Source: Nocardia sp. BMG111209
Lineage (GTDB): Bacteria; Actinomycetota; Actinomycetes; Mycobacteriales; Mycobacteriaceae
Assembly (NCBI RefSeq): GCF_000381925.1
Contig: NZ_KB907307.1
Location: forward strand, 1,240,001-1,304,000
DNA length: 64,000 bases
Direction of reading: 5' to 3'
Position 1 is the first letter of the stretch; each line of letters begins with the position of its first letter. This document shows, piece by piece, positions 39,101 through 46,536 of this stretch. Both the position numbers and the translations under genes were made by a program. Below the pieces are notes generated by a model. It was not told where the DNA came from. It was given only the letters and a program-made list of their open reading frames with translations, and did no database searches.

Positions 39101-42100
39101 GTCGCGCCGAAGGCGTGGAAGTGGATGTAGTTGAACGCCGTGTCCACCGTGAGGCCGAGCTCGCCCTGGATCTCGGTGAGCGGAAAACGCTTGTGCGGCG
39201 CGCTGTTCCGCTCCTGCGCGAACAGGGCGGCGAGGACCTCGTGGCGGCTGCCGTACCGCGCGAGATCCAGCCGGAACGGGGTGGTGTTGAGGAACAACCC
39301 GGCCGTGCGCTCGGCGTCGAGCAGATCCGGTCGGCCGTGCGTCACGACGCCCGTCGTGACGTCCGTGCGGCCGGACAACCGGCTCAGGGTGCAGAGGTGG
39401 GCGGTCAGCAGCACGGTCTTCAGGGGCAGGTGCGTGTCGGCGGCCAGCCGGTCCACCCGGTCCCGCAGGGTGGCGGGGATCGGAATCGACACGGACATCC
39501 GGGCATTCGCGGCGGGTCCGGCGGCGGGGTCGATCGGGACGTGCGGACGCATACCGGGGATACGGGTGGATTCGGCGCCGGCGAGCAGTTCGGTCCAGTA
39601 CCGGCGGTCGGCCGGATCGGCGATCGAGTTCCGTTCGGCCCGGACGTATTCGGCGAACGACGGGAGATCCGGTTCGGCGCCGGATCCCCGGTCCGGGGAG
39701 CGATAGTCGGCCAGCAGTTCCGACAGCAGCGTGGACACACTCCAGCCGTCGAGGATCGCGTGGTGGAACGACAACACCAGGTCGATCCGGTCCGTATGCC
39801 GGAAGATCGCCACGTGGAACAGGCCCGGCCGGTCGAAATCGTAGGGCTCCCAGCGGCGTTGGGTGATGTGACCGGCCACGACGGTATCGGCCGCCGCCGG
39901 ACCGGCCCCTTGCAGGTCGGTGATCGTCAGCGGTGGTTCCACCCGGCGGTGGACCAGCTGCAACGGCTCGGAGAAGGCGGCCGGTTCGAAGGAGGTGCGC
40001 AGCACCGGGTGCCGGTCGACGGCCCGCGCCAGCGCGGCCCGGAACGCCCGCTCGTCCCAGTCCATGCGCAGGGAGTACCGGAAAACGTCTTGGTAGAGCG
40101 GAGTTTCGGCACGTTCGCGGCTGTGGAACAGCATGCCCAGTTGCAGCCGGGTCAGCGGATAGGCGTCGGCGACATGGCCGAGCCGGGCCCGGTCGATCAC
40201 CGCGACCAGTTCGAACGGCGCCACCGCCGTCGTCGCGGTGGCCGCGACGCGGACCCGGTCCGCCAGTTCGGCGATGGTGGGATATTCGGCGAGATCGCGT
40301 GCGGCGAAGGTCAATCCGCGCGCCTCGGCGCGGGCGCGGACCCGCAGCAACAGGATCGAGTCGCCGCCGAGGTCGTAGAAGTTGTCGGTCACCGAGATCG
40401 ACTCGTGGCCGAACACCTCGCGCCAGACGTGCGCGAGTTGCTCCTCCACCCGGGTGCGCGGCCCGCTGTCCGCGGCGGCGGCGCCGTCGGGCCGGATCGC
40501 GGCGAGCGCGGCCCGGTCGGTCTTGCCGCTGGGGGTCAGGGGTATGGCGTCGATGCCGACGAACTCGGCGGGAATCATGAACTCCGGCAGCGTCGTCGCC
40601 AGCGCGGCCCGCAGCGTGGCGGGTTCGGGCAAAGTCTCGGACACGCAGTAGGCGGCGAGGTACGTGCCGCGGCCGGGGGTGTGCAGATCGATGACCGCGG
40701 CGGCGGTGATGCCGGGCAGGGCGGCCAGGGCGTTCTCCACCTCCCCCGGCTCGACCCGGTTGCCGCGGATCTTCACCTGACGGTCGATCCGGCCGAGGTA
40801 CTCCAGGTCACCGTCCGCCAACCGGCGGACCAGATCGCCGGTGCGATACATGCGCTCGCCCGGGTGGAACGGATCGGCGACGAACTTCTGCGCGGTCGGT
40901 TCGGGCCGGTTCCGGTAGCCGCGAGCGACACCCGCGCCCGCGATACCCAATTCGCCGGGGACGCCGGTGGGCTGGGGCCGGTCGCCGGGTCCGAGGACGT
41001 ACAGGCGGGTGTTGTCGATCGGCCGGCCCAGTGGCACCCGCGTCACCGGCAGCTCCGGGTCGGCGGGGCAGTCGTGGGCGGCGACGTCGACGGTGGCCTC
41101 GGTCGGGCCGTACAGATTGACCAGCCGCGGCGCGGCGGCGCCGAGCGGGGCGAAGGCCCGGTTCCAGCGCGAAACCTGATGCGGCAGCAGCGCTTCGCCG
41201 CTACAGAAGACGATCCGCAGACCGGCCGCCCGGGACACCAGGGCGGGCCGGGCTTCCAGCATGTCCAGGAACGGGGTCAGCATCGACGGTACGAAGTGCA
41301 GTACCGTGACGCCGAGATCGCCGACGGCGGCCAGGATGTCGCGGGGATCCTTCTCGCCGCCGGGCTTCAGCAGCGCCGCGCGGGCGCCGGCGAGCCCCCA
41401 CCAGAACAGTTCCCACACCGACACGTCGAACGACGACGGTGTCTTCTGCAGGATCACGTCGCCGGGCCGCAGCGGGTACCGGCGCTGCATCCAGGTCAGC
41501 CGGTTGATCACCGAATGGTGTTCGATCTCGACACCTTTGGGCAGGCCGGTGGAACCCGACGTGTAGATCACATAGGCCGGTTCGGCGCCGCCGGGCATCG
41601 GCTCGGGGCGCGGCGCGTCCGGCGCCATGCGCACCGGCCAGCGGTCGGAGGTCAGCACGGTCACCCCGGCGCGCGCGACGATCGCCGCACCGGCGGCGTC
41701 GGTCAGCGCCACGGCCGCGGCGCTGTCGGTGAGCAGGAATTCGACCCGCTCGGCCGGATAGCCCGGGTCGACCGGGACATAGGCGGCGCCCGCGTGCAGG
41801 GCGGCGAGGATCGCGACCACCAGATCGACCCCGCGCTCGAGTACGACCGCGACGAGATCACCGGGCCCGATACCGTTCTCCCGCAACAGCACCGACAGCG
41901 CGACCGTCCGATCCGCGAGTTCGCGGTAGGTGAGCGCCGGTCCGGCGGCCGGGTACAGTGCCACGGCCTCCGGGCTGCGCTCGGCCTGTGCCAGGATCGC
42001 GCCGGCCACGTTCACGCGGTCGTCGTAGGGCCGATCGGTGGTCCGCTGCCGGTCGATCAGCAGGTCGTACTCGGCCGCGGGCATCATCGGCAGGGTGGCC

Positions 42101-43407
42101 GGATCGGCATCGAGCATCCCGATCCCGCTGTCCAGCAGCGTGATCAGCCCGTCGACCACGGATTCGATGGTGTAGTCGGCGTCGAAGACGTCCGCGGCGT
42201 AGTCCAGCCGGATCGGCAGCGGGCCCTCGTCGACCTCCATGATCGTCCAGGCCATCGTGTTCGGGCTGTAGGCGGGCCGGTCCGAGCCGCCGAACGTGGT
42301 CGACACCGACGACTGCCCCGGTTGCTGCACGCCCTCGACCCGGCCGCGCGCGGGTGGCAGCCGGACGTAGGAGACGGTGACGTCGAACAGCTGCTGCACC
42401 CGGTCGCCGGACCGGCGCAGCTCCGCCACCAGATCGCCGAGCGGGTAGCGCTGGTGCTGCTTCAATTGCCGCACATCGGTTTTCACCGCGTCCACCAGCG
42501 CCGCGACCGTCGGGTGGGCGGTGGTCCGGATCGGCAGGGGCAGGGTGTTGGCGAAGTTGCCGACGGTGACCTGTTCGACCGGATTGTTGCGGTTGCTGAA
42601 CGGGACCCCGAGGATGATGTCCTCGGTGCGCAGCACCTGCGACAGGTAGCGGCCGAGCATCGCGCACAGGTACGGATACAGCGACAGGCCCGCCGCCCGG
42701 ATGCGGTCGACCAGCTCCCGTTCGAGGGTGAACCCCCGGGTGACGATCGGTGCGAGTTCCTCGATGCCGTGCCGCCGATCGAACAGCACCGGGCCGACCC
42801 CGCGCAGCCGGGCCGCGAGGGCGTCGCGGTCGATACCGTACTGCGCGCTCGCCCGGTAATCGTGTTCGTAGCTCAGGCATTCGGCGAACGACGACCCCGG
42901 CAGTGCGGGTGCGGCGCCGGTGCTCGTGCTCACCGAATAGTCGGTCAGCAGCTCGGTGCGGAAGTTGCGCAGTCCGGTCGCGTCGACCGTCAGGTGGTGC
43001 GCGGTGGTGACCAGATGACACGAGGCATCTCCGGCCCGAATGATGGTGAAGCGGAACGGTTCCGGGCCGGTGATATCGATCGGTGAGCCGGTGAGCTCCC
43101 GAATGTACTGCTGCGCTGTCGCTTCCGGGTCCTCGGCGTCGGTGACGTCGAGCACCCGCACCGGCGGGATCCGGCCGGCCGGCAACTCCTGATAGGGCAC
43201 ACCGTCGGACACGCCGTAGCGCATCCGGAGGGCGTCGTTGCGTTCCAGCGTACGCTCCGCCGCCGCCACCATGGCCGGCACGTCGACGGGGACGGCCAAA
43301 TGCCATACCGCACAACAGAGATAGCTGGGCAGATCCGGATGTTGTTCGGCGACCGCCCAGATGTCACGCTGGTAGGCGGTCAGTGGCAGACGTGTGGAAA
43401 CAGACAT
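36172..43407 (-). CDS. Dimodular nonribosomal peptide synthetase, C-A-T-C-A-T-TE
   Basis: This 2411-residue assembly line has C1 (1-440, HHLTVDA at 137), A1 (about 470-950), T1 (LGGDSI, Ser1017), C2 (about 1080-1500, HHAILDG at 1215), A2 (about 1540-2000), T2 (LGGTSL, Ser2081) and a thioesterase (GWSLGG, Ser2209; C-terminal GDHLTLIQPP supplies His). Aligned to GrsA from memory, A1 reads D-V-W-H-F-S-L-V-D-K, the serine code; its Asp235 equivalent is Asp661. A2 reads D-V-Q-F-I-S-Q-V-A-K, nearest to proline codes but with three changes. C1 in front of A1 implies an N-acyl starter. There is no epimerase, methyltransferase or MbtH gene nearby. The predicted product is an acyl-Ser-(Pro-like) dipeptide, released or cyclised by the TE. 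Start at 43407. Confidence 0.92.
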   Translation of the reverse strand: MSVSTRLPLTAYQRDIWAVAEQHPDLPSYLCCAVWHLAVPVDVPAMVAAAERTLERNDALRMRYGVSDGVPYQELPAGRIPPVRVLDVTDAEDPEATAQQYIRELTGSPIDITGPEPFRFTIIRAGDASCHLVTTAHHLTVDATGLRNFRTELLTDYSVSTSTGAAPALPGSSFAECLSYEHDYRASAQYGIDRDALAARLRGVGPVLFDRRHGIEELAPIVTRGFTLERELVDRIRAAGLSLYPYLCAMLGRYLSQVLRTEDIILGVPFSNRNNPVEQVTVGNFANTLPLPIRTTAHPTVAALVDAVKTDVRQLKQHQRYPLGDLVAELRRSGDRVQQLFDVTVSYVRLPPARGRVEGVQQPGQSSVSTTFGGSDRPAYSPNTMAWTIMEVDEGPLPIRLDYAADVFDADYTIESVVDGLITLLDSGIGMLDADPATLPMMPAAEYDLLIDRQRTTDRPYDDRVNVAGAILAQAERSPEAVALYPAAGPALTYRELADRTVALSVLLRENGIGPGDLVAVVLERGVDLVVAILAALHAGAAYVPVDPGYPAERVEFLLTDSAAAVALTDAAGAAIVARAGVTVLTSDRWPVRMAPDAPRPEPMPGGAEPAYVIYTSGSTGLPKGVEIEHHSVINRLTWMQRRYPLRPGDVILQKTPSSFDVSVWELFWWGLAGARAALLKPGGEKDPRDILAAVGDLGVTVLHFVPSMLTPFLDMLEARPALVSRAAGLRIVFCSGEALLPHQVSRWNRAFAPLGAAAPRLVNLYGPTEATVDVAAHDCPADPELPVTRVPLGRPIDNTRLYVLGPGDRPQPTGVPGELGIAGAGVARGYRNRPEPTAQKFVADPFHPGERMYRTGDLVRRLADGDLEYLGRIDRQVKIRGNRVEPGEVENALAALPGITAAAVIDLHTPGRGTYLAAYCVSETLPEPATLRAALATTLPEFMIPAEFVGIDAIPLTPSGKTDRAALAAIRPDGAAAADSGPRTRVEEQLAHVWREVFGHESISVTDNFYDLGGDSILLLRVRARAEARGLTFAARDLAEYPTIAELADRVRVAATATTAVAPFELVAVIDRARLGHVADAYPLTRLQLGMLFHSRERAETPLYQDVFRYSLRMDWDERAFRAALARAVDRHPVLRTSFEPAAFSEPLQLVHRRVEPPLTITDLQGAGPAAADTVVAGHITQRRWEPYDFDRPGLFHVAIFRHTDRIDLVLSFHHAILDGWSVSTLLSELLADYRSPDRGSGAEPDLPSFAEYVRAERNSIADPADRRYWTELLAGAESTRIPGMRPHVPIDPAAGPAANARMSVSIPIPATLRDRVDRLAADTHLPLKTVLLTAHLCTLSRLSGRTDVTTGVVTHGRPDLLDAERTAGLFLNTTPFRLDLARYGSRHEVLAALFAQERNSAPHKRFPLTEIQGELGLTVDTAFNYIHFHAFGATLRALDVELLGVDVREDTNFALLVNAVRSPSDGNLSLRIDGDPAHYTHEQLMLIGSTYLSILHLLADDPTAPADFGAPAPAVPRRAAPDTGSGTVIDLFDACAAAAPDTVAVQFGTRTITYAALADMSGRIAAALVAHGVRPGDRIALAADRGPESVAAVLGIAKAGAACVPLDVSYPQPRLRAMLDQARPFAVITGAGFETVVPQQYSRLSLDALLDSATSAELPALDPASTAYVLFTSGSTGAPKGVAMPHRALANLIRWQLSAPTGRLPETGRAPATTQFAPLSFDVSFQEIYSTVCGGGRLILLTEEQRRDLPALAGLLSATGAERIFLPYVALQQLAEAATRLGTAPATLRVIISSGEQLRITDEIRALCAAGTGVILENQYGPTETHVAAGHTMIGDPARFPVLPPIGKPIGNAEILILDERLRPVPDGVPGEIHLGGAALADGYLGRPDLTAAAFGPHPGAPGARLYRTGDIGRRLPGGEVVSDGRRGGQVKIRGHRVEPMEVELALQRATAALPGVTEVAVVAHHGDGDSSAHTRLVAFLVGSRAGVDESGVLAALREWLPEYMIPGRLVWLDAMPLTPSGKRADAVLAATALPAPAAVDAVPPRTPVESVVAALMAETLGLPGIGVHDDFFALGGTSLTAVRLIVSLEQRFGISLPVSTLATGPTVAALAALLRERPDAEFDPLVRLRDGDGAPLFLAPPIGGNVLCYVELGKLLPAGRPLYGLQSAGLQPGSTASASMREIARDHLAAIRRIQPEGPYHLGGWSLGGMTAFEMARQLTEAGEEVGTLVLIDAMTVGPGGPAAPVSQRRLREFFLWELLLPARGGDDAAVEIPAGLENDDEVFDFMLAAAVEAGVLPAVGSRALVRRLFDVFVNNWRAFTDYRPQPYPGRITLLRAAEPLPAMLRLSHDRVGTLHRDPTNGWDACAAGGLEVVEVSGDHLTLIQPPRVAEVAAQLERLLGPAAAGVS

Positions 43408-43504
43408 GAGCAACCCCACTGTGAACCCTTGCGACCGACGGCCGAACGACGCCCGGGCTCGACCCGTTGGTCCGAACCCTTTGCGTCGCAATGAAACCCA
43501 CGAC

Positions 43505-43518
43505 CGAGCAAATGCTCG
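43505..43518. promoter_or_regulatory. Palindrome in the NRPS leader
   Basis: CGAGCA, AA, TGCTCG: perfect 6-bp arms between the predicted promoter and the NRPS start. It is either an operator or a small leader hairpin. Confidence 0.4.
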
Positions 43519-43531
43519 ATCCCCACCGCAC

Positions 43532-43562
43532 AGCCTAACCGAAGATCGGTGAGTGGTGTCAA
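43532..43562 (-). promoter_or_regulatory. Predicted NRPS promoter
   Basis: On the minus strand TTGACA (43562-43557) and TAGGCT (43537-43532) are separated by 19 bp. A start near 43525 would give a leader of about 120 nt. GGTTAGGCT inside it resembles half of an IdeR iron box, but the other half is absent. Confidence 0.45.
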
Positions 43563-43655
43563 CGGGAATTTCCGGGGCTGGGAAGCGTACGGCCCGTGGG
43601 CTACGGTGGCGGCGCGGATCGCGAAAATCGGTCGGCGCCACAACCTTCGGCGGCG

Positions 43656-44339
43656 CTACAACCATCCCTCGGCGGTCGCGAGGAAGGTGTCGAGGCTGTC
43701 GTTGTGGACGACATGTCCGGTGCCCGGCGCCACCCGGACCTCGTAACCGTCGGCGCGCAGGTGCTCGGCCAGCGCGGGGTGGATCATCGGCTGCTCGTCG
43801 GCCGCCACCACCAGGGACGGCACCGGCGGCGGGACGGGCCGGTGGCCGGGGAAATCCGCCGCGGTGACCAGGGATTCCGGATCCCAGCGCGCCAGGGCGG
43901 CATATTTCTCGCGCACCGCCTCCGGCTGCCACCGGAAGTGGAAGGCGGCGAGTTCCTCGACGGTCCAGCCCTGCTGGGCGCGCAGGAACTCACCCACCTC
44001 CGCACCAGGCGGCACGCCCCAGGGCGGATCGACATAGACCGCGCGGGCGGGGCGGATCCGTTCCACCCCGGCCGCGAGTACCAGGCCGCCGAGGGAATGG
44101 CCCACCGCCAGTTCGGGTTGCGCCGGAATCGCCGCCACCAGCGCATCACCCATACTCCGCAGGGTGTAATCCCCACGGGGACTGCGGCCGTGGCCCGGCA
44201 GGTCCGGGGCGAGAACCCGGTAACCACGTCGTGCGAGTACCGGGCCGAGCGCCCACCACGATCCGCTGTCGGTGGTCATGCCGTGGACCAGGACGGCGGT
44301 CCGGTCCCCCGCGCCCCACTCGCGAATGTGCAAACCCAT
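43656..44339 (-). CDS. Alpha/beta hydrolase
   Basis: This 227-residue serine hydrolase has the core fold with oxyanion block VLVHGMTTDSGSW, APDLPGHGRSP, nucleophile elbow GHSLGG (Ser near residue 95), acid in the strand after SLVVAADEQ, and His in GTGHVVHND. It has no signal peptide and is cytoplasmic. The start at 44339 follows GGGGAG. It lies 22 bp downstream of the TetR gene on the same strand, so it is probably co-transcribed and controlled by it. It sits next to the NRPS, which has its own TE, so a link to that pathway is possible but not shown. Confidence 0.88.
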   Translation of the reverse strand: MGLHIREWGAGDRTAVLVHGMTTDSGSWWALGPVLARRGYRVLAPDLPGHGRSPRGDYTLRSMGDALVAAIPAQPELAVGHSLGGLVLAAGVERIRPARAVYVDPPWGVPPGAEVGEFLRAQQGWTVEELAAFHFRWQPEAVREKYAALARWDPESLVTAADFPGHRPVPPPVPSLVVAADEQPMIHPALAEHLRADGYEVRVAPGTGHVVHNDSLDTFLATAEGWL

Positions 44340-44361
44340 TGCCGCTCCCCGCGACTCGCGC

Positions 44362-45000
44362 TCAGCCCGCACCGTAGACCACGAGCCAGATGGCGCGGCC
44401 GAGGGATTCGGCGAGCACCTGGTCATCGACCAGCGATTGACCGGAGCACGCCACCGAGATGGTCCGCTCCACCATGGAGGTCAGCACGATCGCCGTGCCG
44501 GTGACGTCGAAGCGGCCGTCGATATTGCCCGAACGTTGTTCGGCCGCAAGGCGTTCGCAGACCACCGTGCGGAACCGCCGGACCCGCTCGTGCCAGTACC
44601 GGCCGACGTCGCGGTCGTAGGCGGAGACCTCCGTCAGCGCGTTGAGCAGGGCGCTGTGCCGGCGGAAGCCACCGATCATCTGGGTCATCGCGACGACCAC
44701 GGTGTACCGGGCCTCCGCGTGATCGGCGCGCCACCAGTTCTCGGCGGCGGCGAACAGATCGGCGGTGGCGAGATCCGCCATCCGGATCAGCAGCTGACTC
44801 TTGTCCGGAAAGTAGCGATAGAAGGTCGAGCGCGCCATGTGCGAGGCGGTCGCGATGCGCTGGACGGCCAGTTCGGTGTACGGGGTGCCGTCGGCCATCA
44901 ACTCCTCGAGCGCGCGCAGCACCCGGGCCTCGAACTCGCTGCGGCGGTCGTCGTCCGGCTGCGGTCGGCGCTCCTTCGCGACGCGCGTCAGCGACGCCAT
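44362..45000 (-). CDS. TetR/AcrR family transcriptional regulator
   Basis: This is a 212-residue repressor. The helix-turn-helix lies at about residues 20-68 (EFEARVLRALEELMADGTPY, LAVQRIATASHMARSTFYRYF) and the ligand domain follows (VVVAMTQMIGGFRRHSALLNAL, SMVERTISVACSGQ). The start at 45000 follows GGGAAG. It is divergent from an FAD-dependent oxidoreductase. A perfect 6-bp inverted repeat with flanking ACATAGT repeats lies between them, a likely operator for this protein. The downstream alpha/beta hydrolase would be in its operon. Confidence 0.9.
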   Translation of the reverse strand: MASLTRVAKERRPQPDDDRRSEFEARVLRALEELMADGTPYTELAVQRIATASHMARSTFYRYFPDKSQLLIRMADLATADLFAAAENWWRADHAEARYTVVVAMTQMIGGFRRHSALLNALTEVSAYDRDVGRYWHERVRRFRTVVCERLAAEQRSGNIDGRFDVTGTAIVLTSMVERTISVACSGQSLVDDQVLAESLGRAIWLVVYGAG

Positions 45001-45106
45001 GCGGTGCTTCCCGGCGCGGTCATGGCTCCATTCTGCCCGCACCGCGCGGGATGCGTCGATTTCCGCCGATCGCGCCCGGACCGGGGTGAATCGGCCGTAA
45101 CATAGT

Positions 45107-45121
45107 CGGACATAGTGTCCG
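45107..45121. promoter_or_regulatory. TetR operator candidate
   Basis: CGGACA, TAG, TGTCCG form a perfect palindrome. The heptamer ACATAGT occurs three times between 45100 and 45130, twice overlapping the palindrome. It lies in the promoter region shared by the TetR gene and the FAD oxidoreductase. Confidence 0.6.
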
Positions 45122-45173
45122 AGACATAGTGACCGGGACTCTCGTGGGATCCGGATCCGAGATGGTGGGATCG

Positions 45174-46517
45174 ATGCCCGAACACACCGATGTGATCGTG
45201 GTCGGCGCGCGCTGCGCCGGTTGTGCGACGGCGATCGAACTCGCCGGCGCCGGCCGCCGGGTGGTGGTGCTCGACGCGGCCGCCTTTCCGTCCGACACCC
45301 TGTCCACGCATCTGCTCTGGCCCGCCGGGGTCGTCGAGTTGCGCCGGCTCGGCGCGCTCGACCGGGTACTGGACGCCGGTGCGCCCCGGCTGACCGAGGC
45401 GCTGGCCGCCGGGGAAGGATTCGAGATCCGTGCCCGGTTCCCCGCCGTGACCGGCATCGACTACGCCCAGTGCGTGCGCCGCCCGGCACTGGACGCCGCG
45501 CTGGTCGCGACCGCGCGCGCGGCGGGGGCCGAGGTGCGTGAACGATGCCGGGTACACGAGTTGATCCGGGTGGACGGCCGGATCGCCGGCGTGCGGTATC
45601 GCGATCGCGCTCGGGGCGAGCGAGAACTGCGCGCCCCTTTGGTGATCGGCGCCGACGGCCGCAGCAGTACGGTGGCGCGGCTCGTCGCCGCGCTCGAGCC
45701 GTACCGCAGCGAGCCCAGCGGCCGCGACTGCTATTTCGCGTATTGGACGGACCCGCACGAGGATCGGCGGCAGATCGCCGCGCAGTGGCGCGAGGGCCCG
45801 CTGCTGGGAACCGCGTTCCCCTGCGACGACGGCCTGATGCTGTGCCTGGTGCAGCCGCCCGCCGGATACGCCGGGACCGGACCGGGCGCCGCCGAGGCGG
45901 CCTACCGCACCGCCGTCGCGGGAATACCCGCGCTGCGCAACCGATTACAGGGCTGCGAGCGAGTGGGCCGGGTGCGCTCGGCTACCGGCCTGACCTCCTG
46001 GTTCCGGCGGTCCGGCGGGCCCGGCTGGGCATTGCCCGGCGACTCCGGTCATTTCAAGGATCCGGTCACCGCCCAGGGCATCCGTGACGCGCTGCGCTAC
46101 GGGCGGCTGCTCGGCGCGGCGGTGGCTCCTGTACTCGGCGAGCCGGCCGCCCTGGACCGGGCGGTACGCGACTGGGCCTGGCGCCGGGAACGGGAATGCG
46201 CCGCGATGTACCGCTGGACCAACCGGCTCGCGCGCGGAGAAGCCATGGGGCCGTTGGAGATCGAGCTCTACCGTGCGGCCGCCGCGGATCCGCGGCTGGC
46301 CGCCGCCACCCTCGAGGTGATGTCGCGCACCCGGGCGCCGTCGCGGATCCTCGACCCGGCCCGGCTGGTCGCCATGACCGCGCGGGCCTACCGGAACTCC
46401 CGCGGTCGCCGCGGCGATCTGATGTCCCAGGTCGCGGACGAGGTGCGCGGGATCGCCGAGGGCTGGCTGCAGCGCCCGGCACATCTCATCACGGCGCACA
46501 TGTCGCCGAATCGGTAA
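45174..46517 (+). CDS. FAD-dependent oxidoreductase (group A monooxygenase/GGR-like)
   Basis: This protein of 447 residues has an N-terminal FAD Rossmann fold (DVIVVGARCAGCATAIELAGAG, with VGARCAG replacing GxGxxG), a central APLVIGADGRSSTVARLV (the DG motif) and LPGDSGHFKDPVTAQGIRDAL, the second FAD contact. The CAGCA variant and CDDGLMLCLVQPP are typical of actinobacterial geranylgeranyl-reductase-like or p-hydroxybenzoate-hydroxylase-fold enzymes. The substrate is unknown. The start is uncertain: ATG 45174 has GGTGGGA close by, with ATG 45162 and GTG 45129 in frame. It forms an apparent operon with the Tat-exported oxidoreductase downstream and is probably repressed by the divergent TetR. 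Confidence 0.83.
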   Translation: MPEHTDVIVVGARCAGCATAIELAGAGRRVVVLDAAAFPSDTLSTHLLWPAGVVELRRLGALDRVLDAGAPRLTEALAAGEGFEIRARFPAVTGIDYAQCVRRPALDAALVATARAAGAEVRERCRVHELIRVDGRIAGVRYRDRARGERELRAPLVIGADGRSSTVARLVAALEPYRSEPSGRDCYFAYWTDPHEDRRQIAAQWREGPLLGTAFPCDDGLMLCLVQPPAGYAGTGPGAAEAAYRTAVAGIPALRNRLQGCERVGRVRSATGLTSWFRRSGGPGWALPGDSGHFKDPVTAQGIRDALRYGRLLGAAVAPVLGEPAALDRAVRDWAWRRERECAAMYRWTNRLARGEAMGPLEIELYRAAAADPRLAAATLEVMSRTRAPSRILDPARLVAMTARAYRNSRGRRGDLMSQVADEVRGIAEGWLQRPAHLITAHMSPNR

Positions 46518-46536
46518 CGCCCTCAGGGAGATCCGC

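Noticed and set aside
38344..43086. 1580-codon plus-strand open frame antisense to the NRPS
   Set aside because: Its translation is repetitive Arg/Gly/His/Gln-rich sequence without any domain; the opposite strand carries intact NRPS motifs.
43532..43540. IdeR iron box at the NRPS promoter
   Set aside because: Nine bases of the consensus fit on one side, but the other half (CTAACCTAA) is absent, so it is not listed as a feature of its own.
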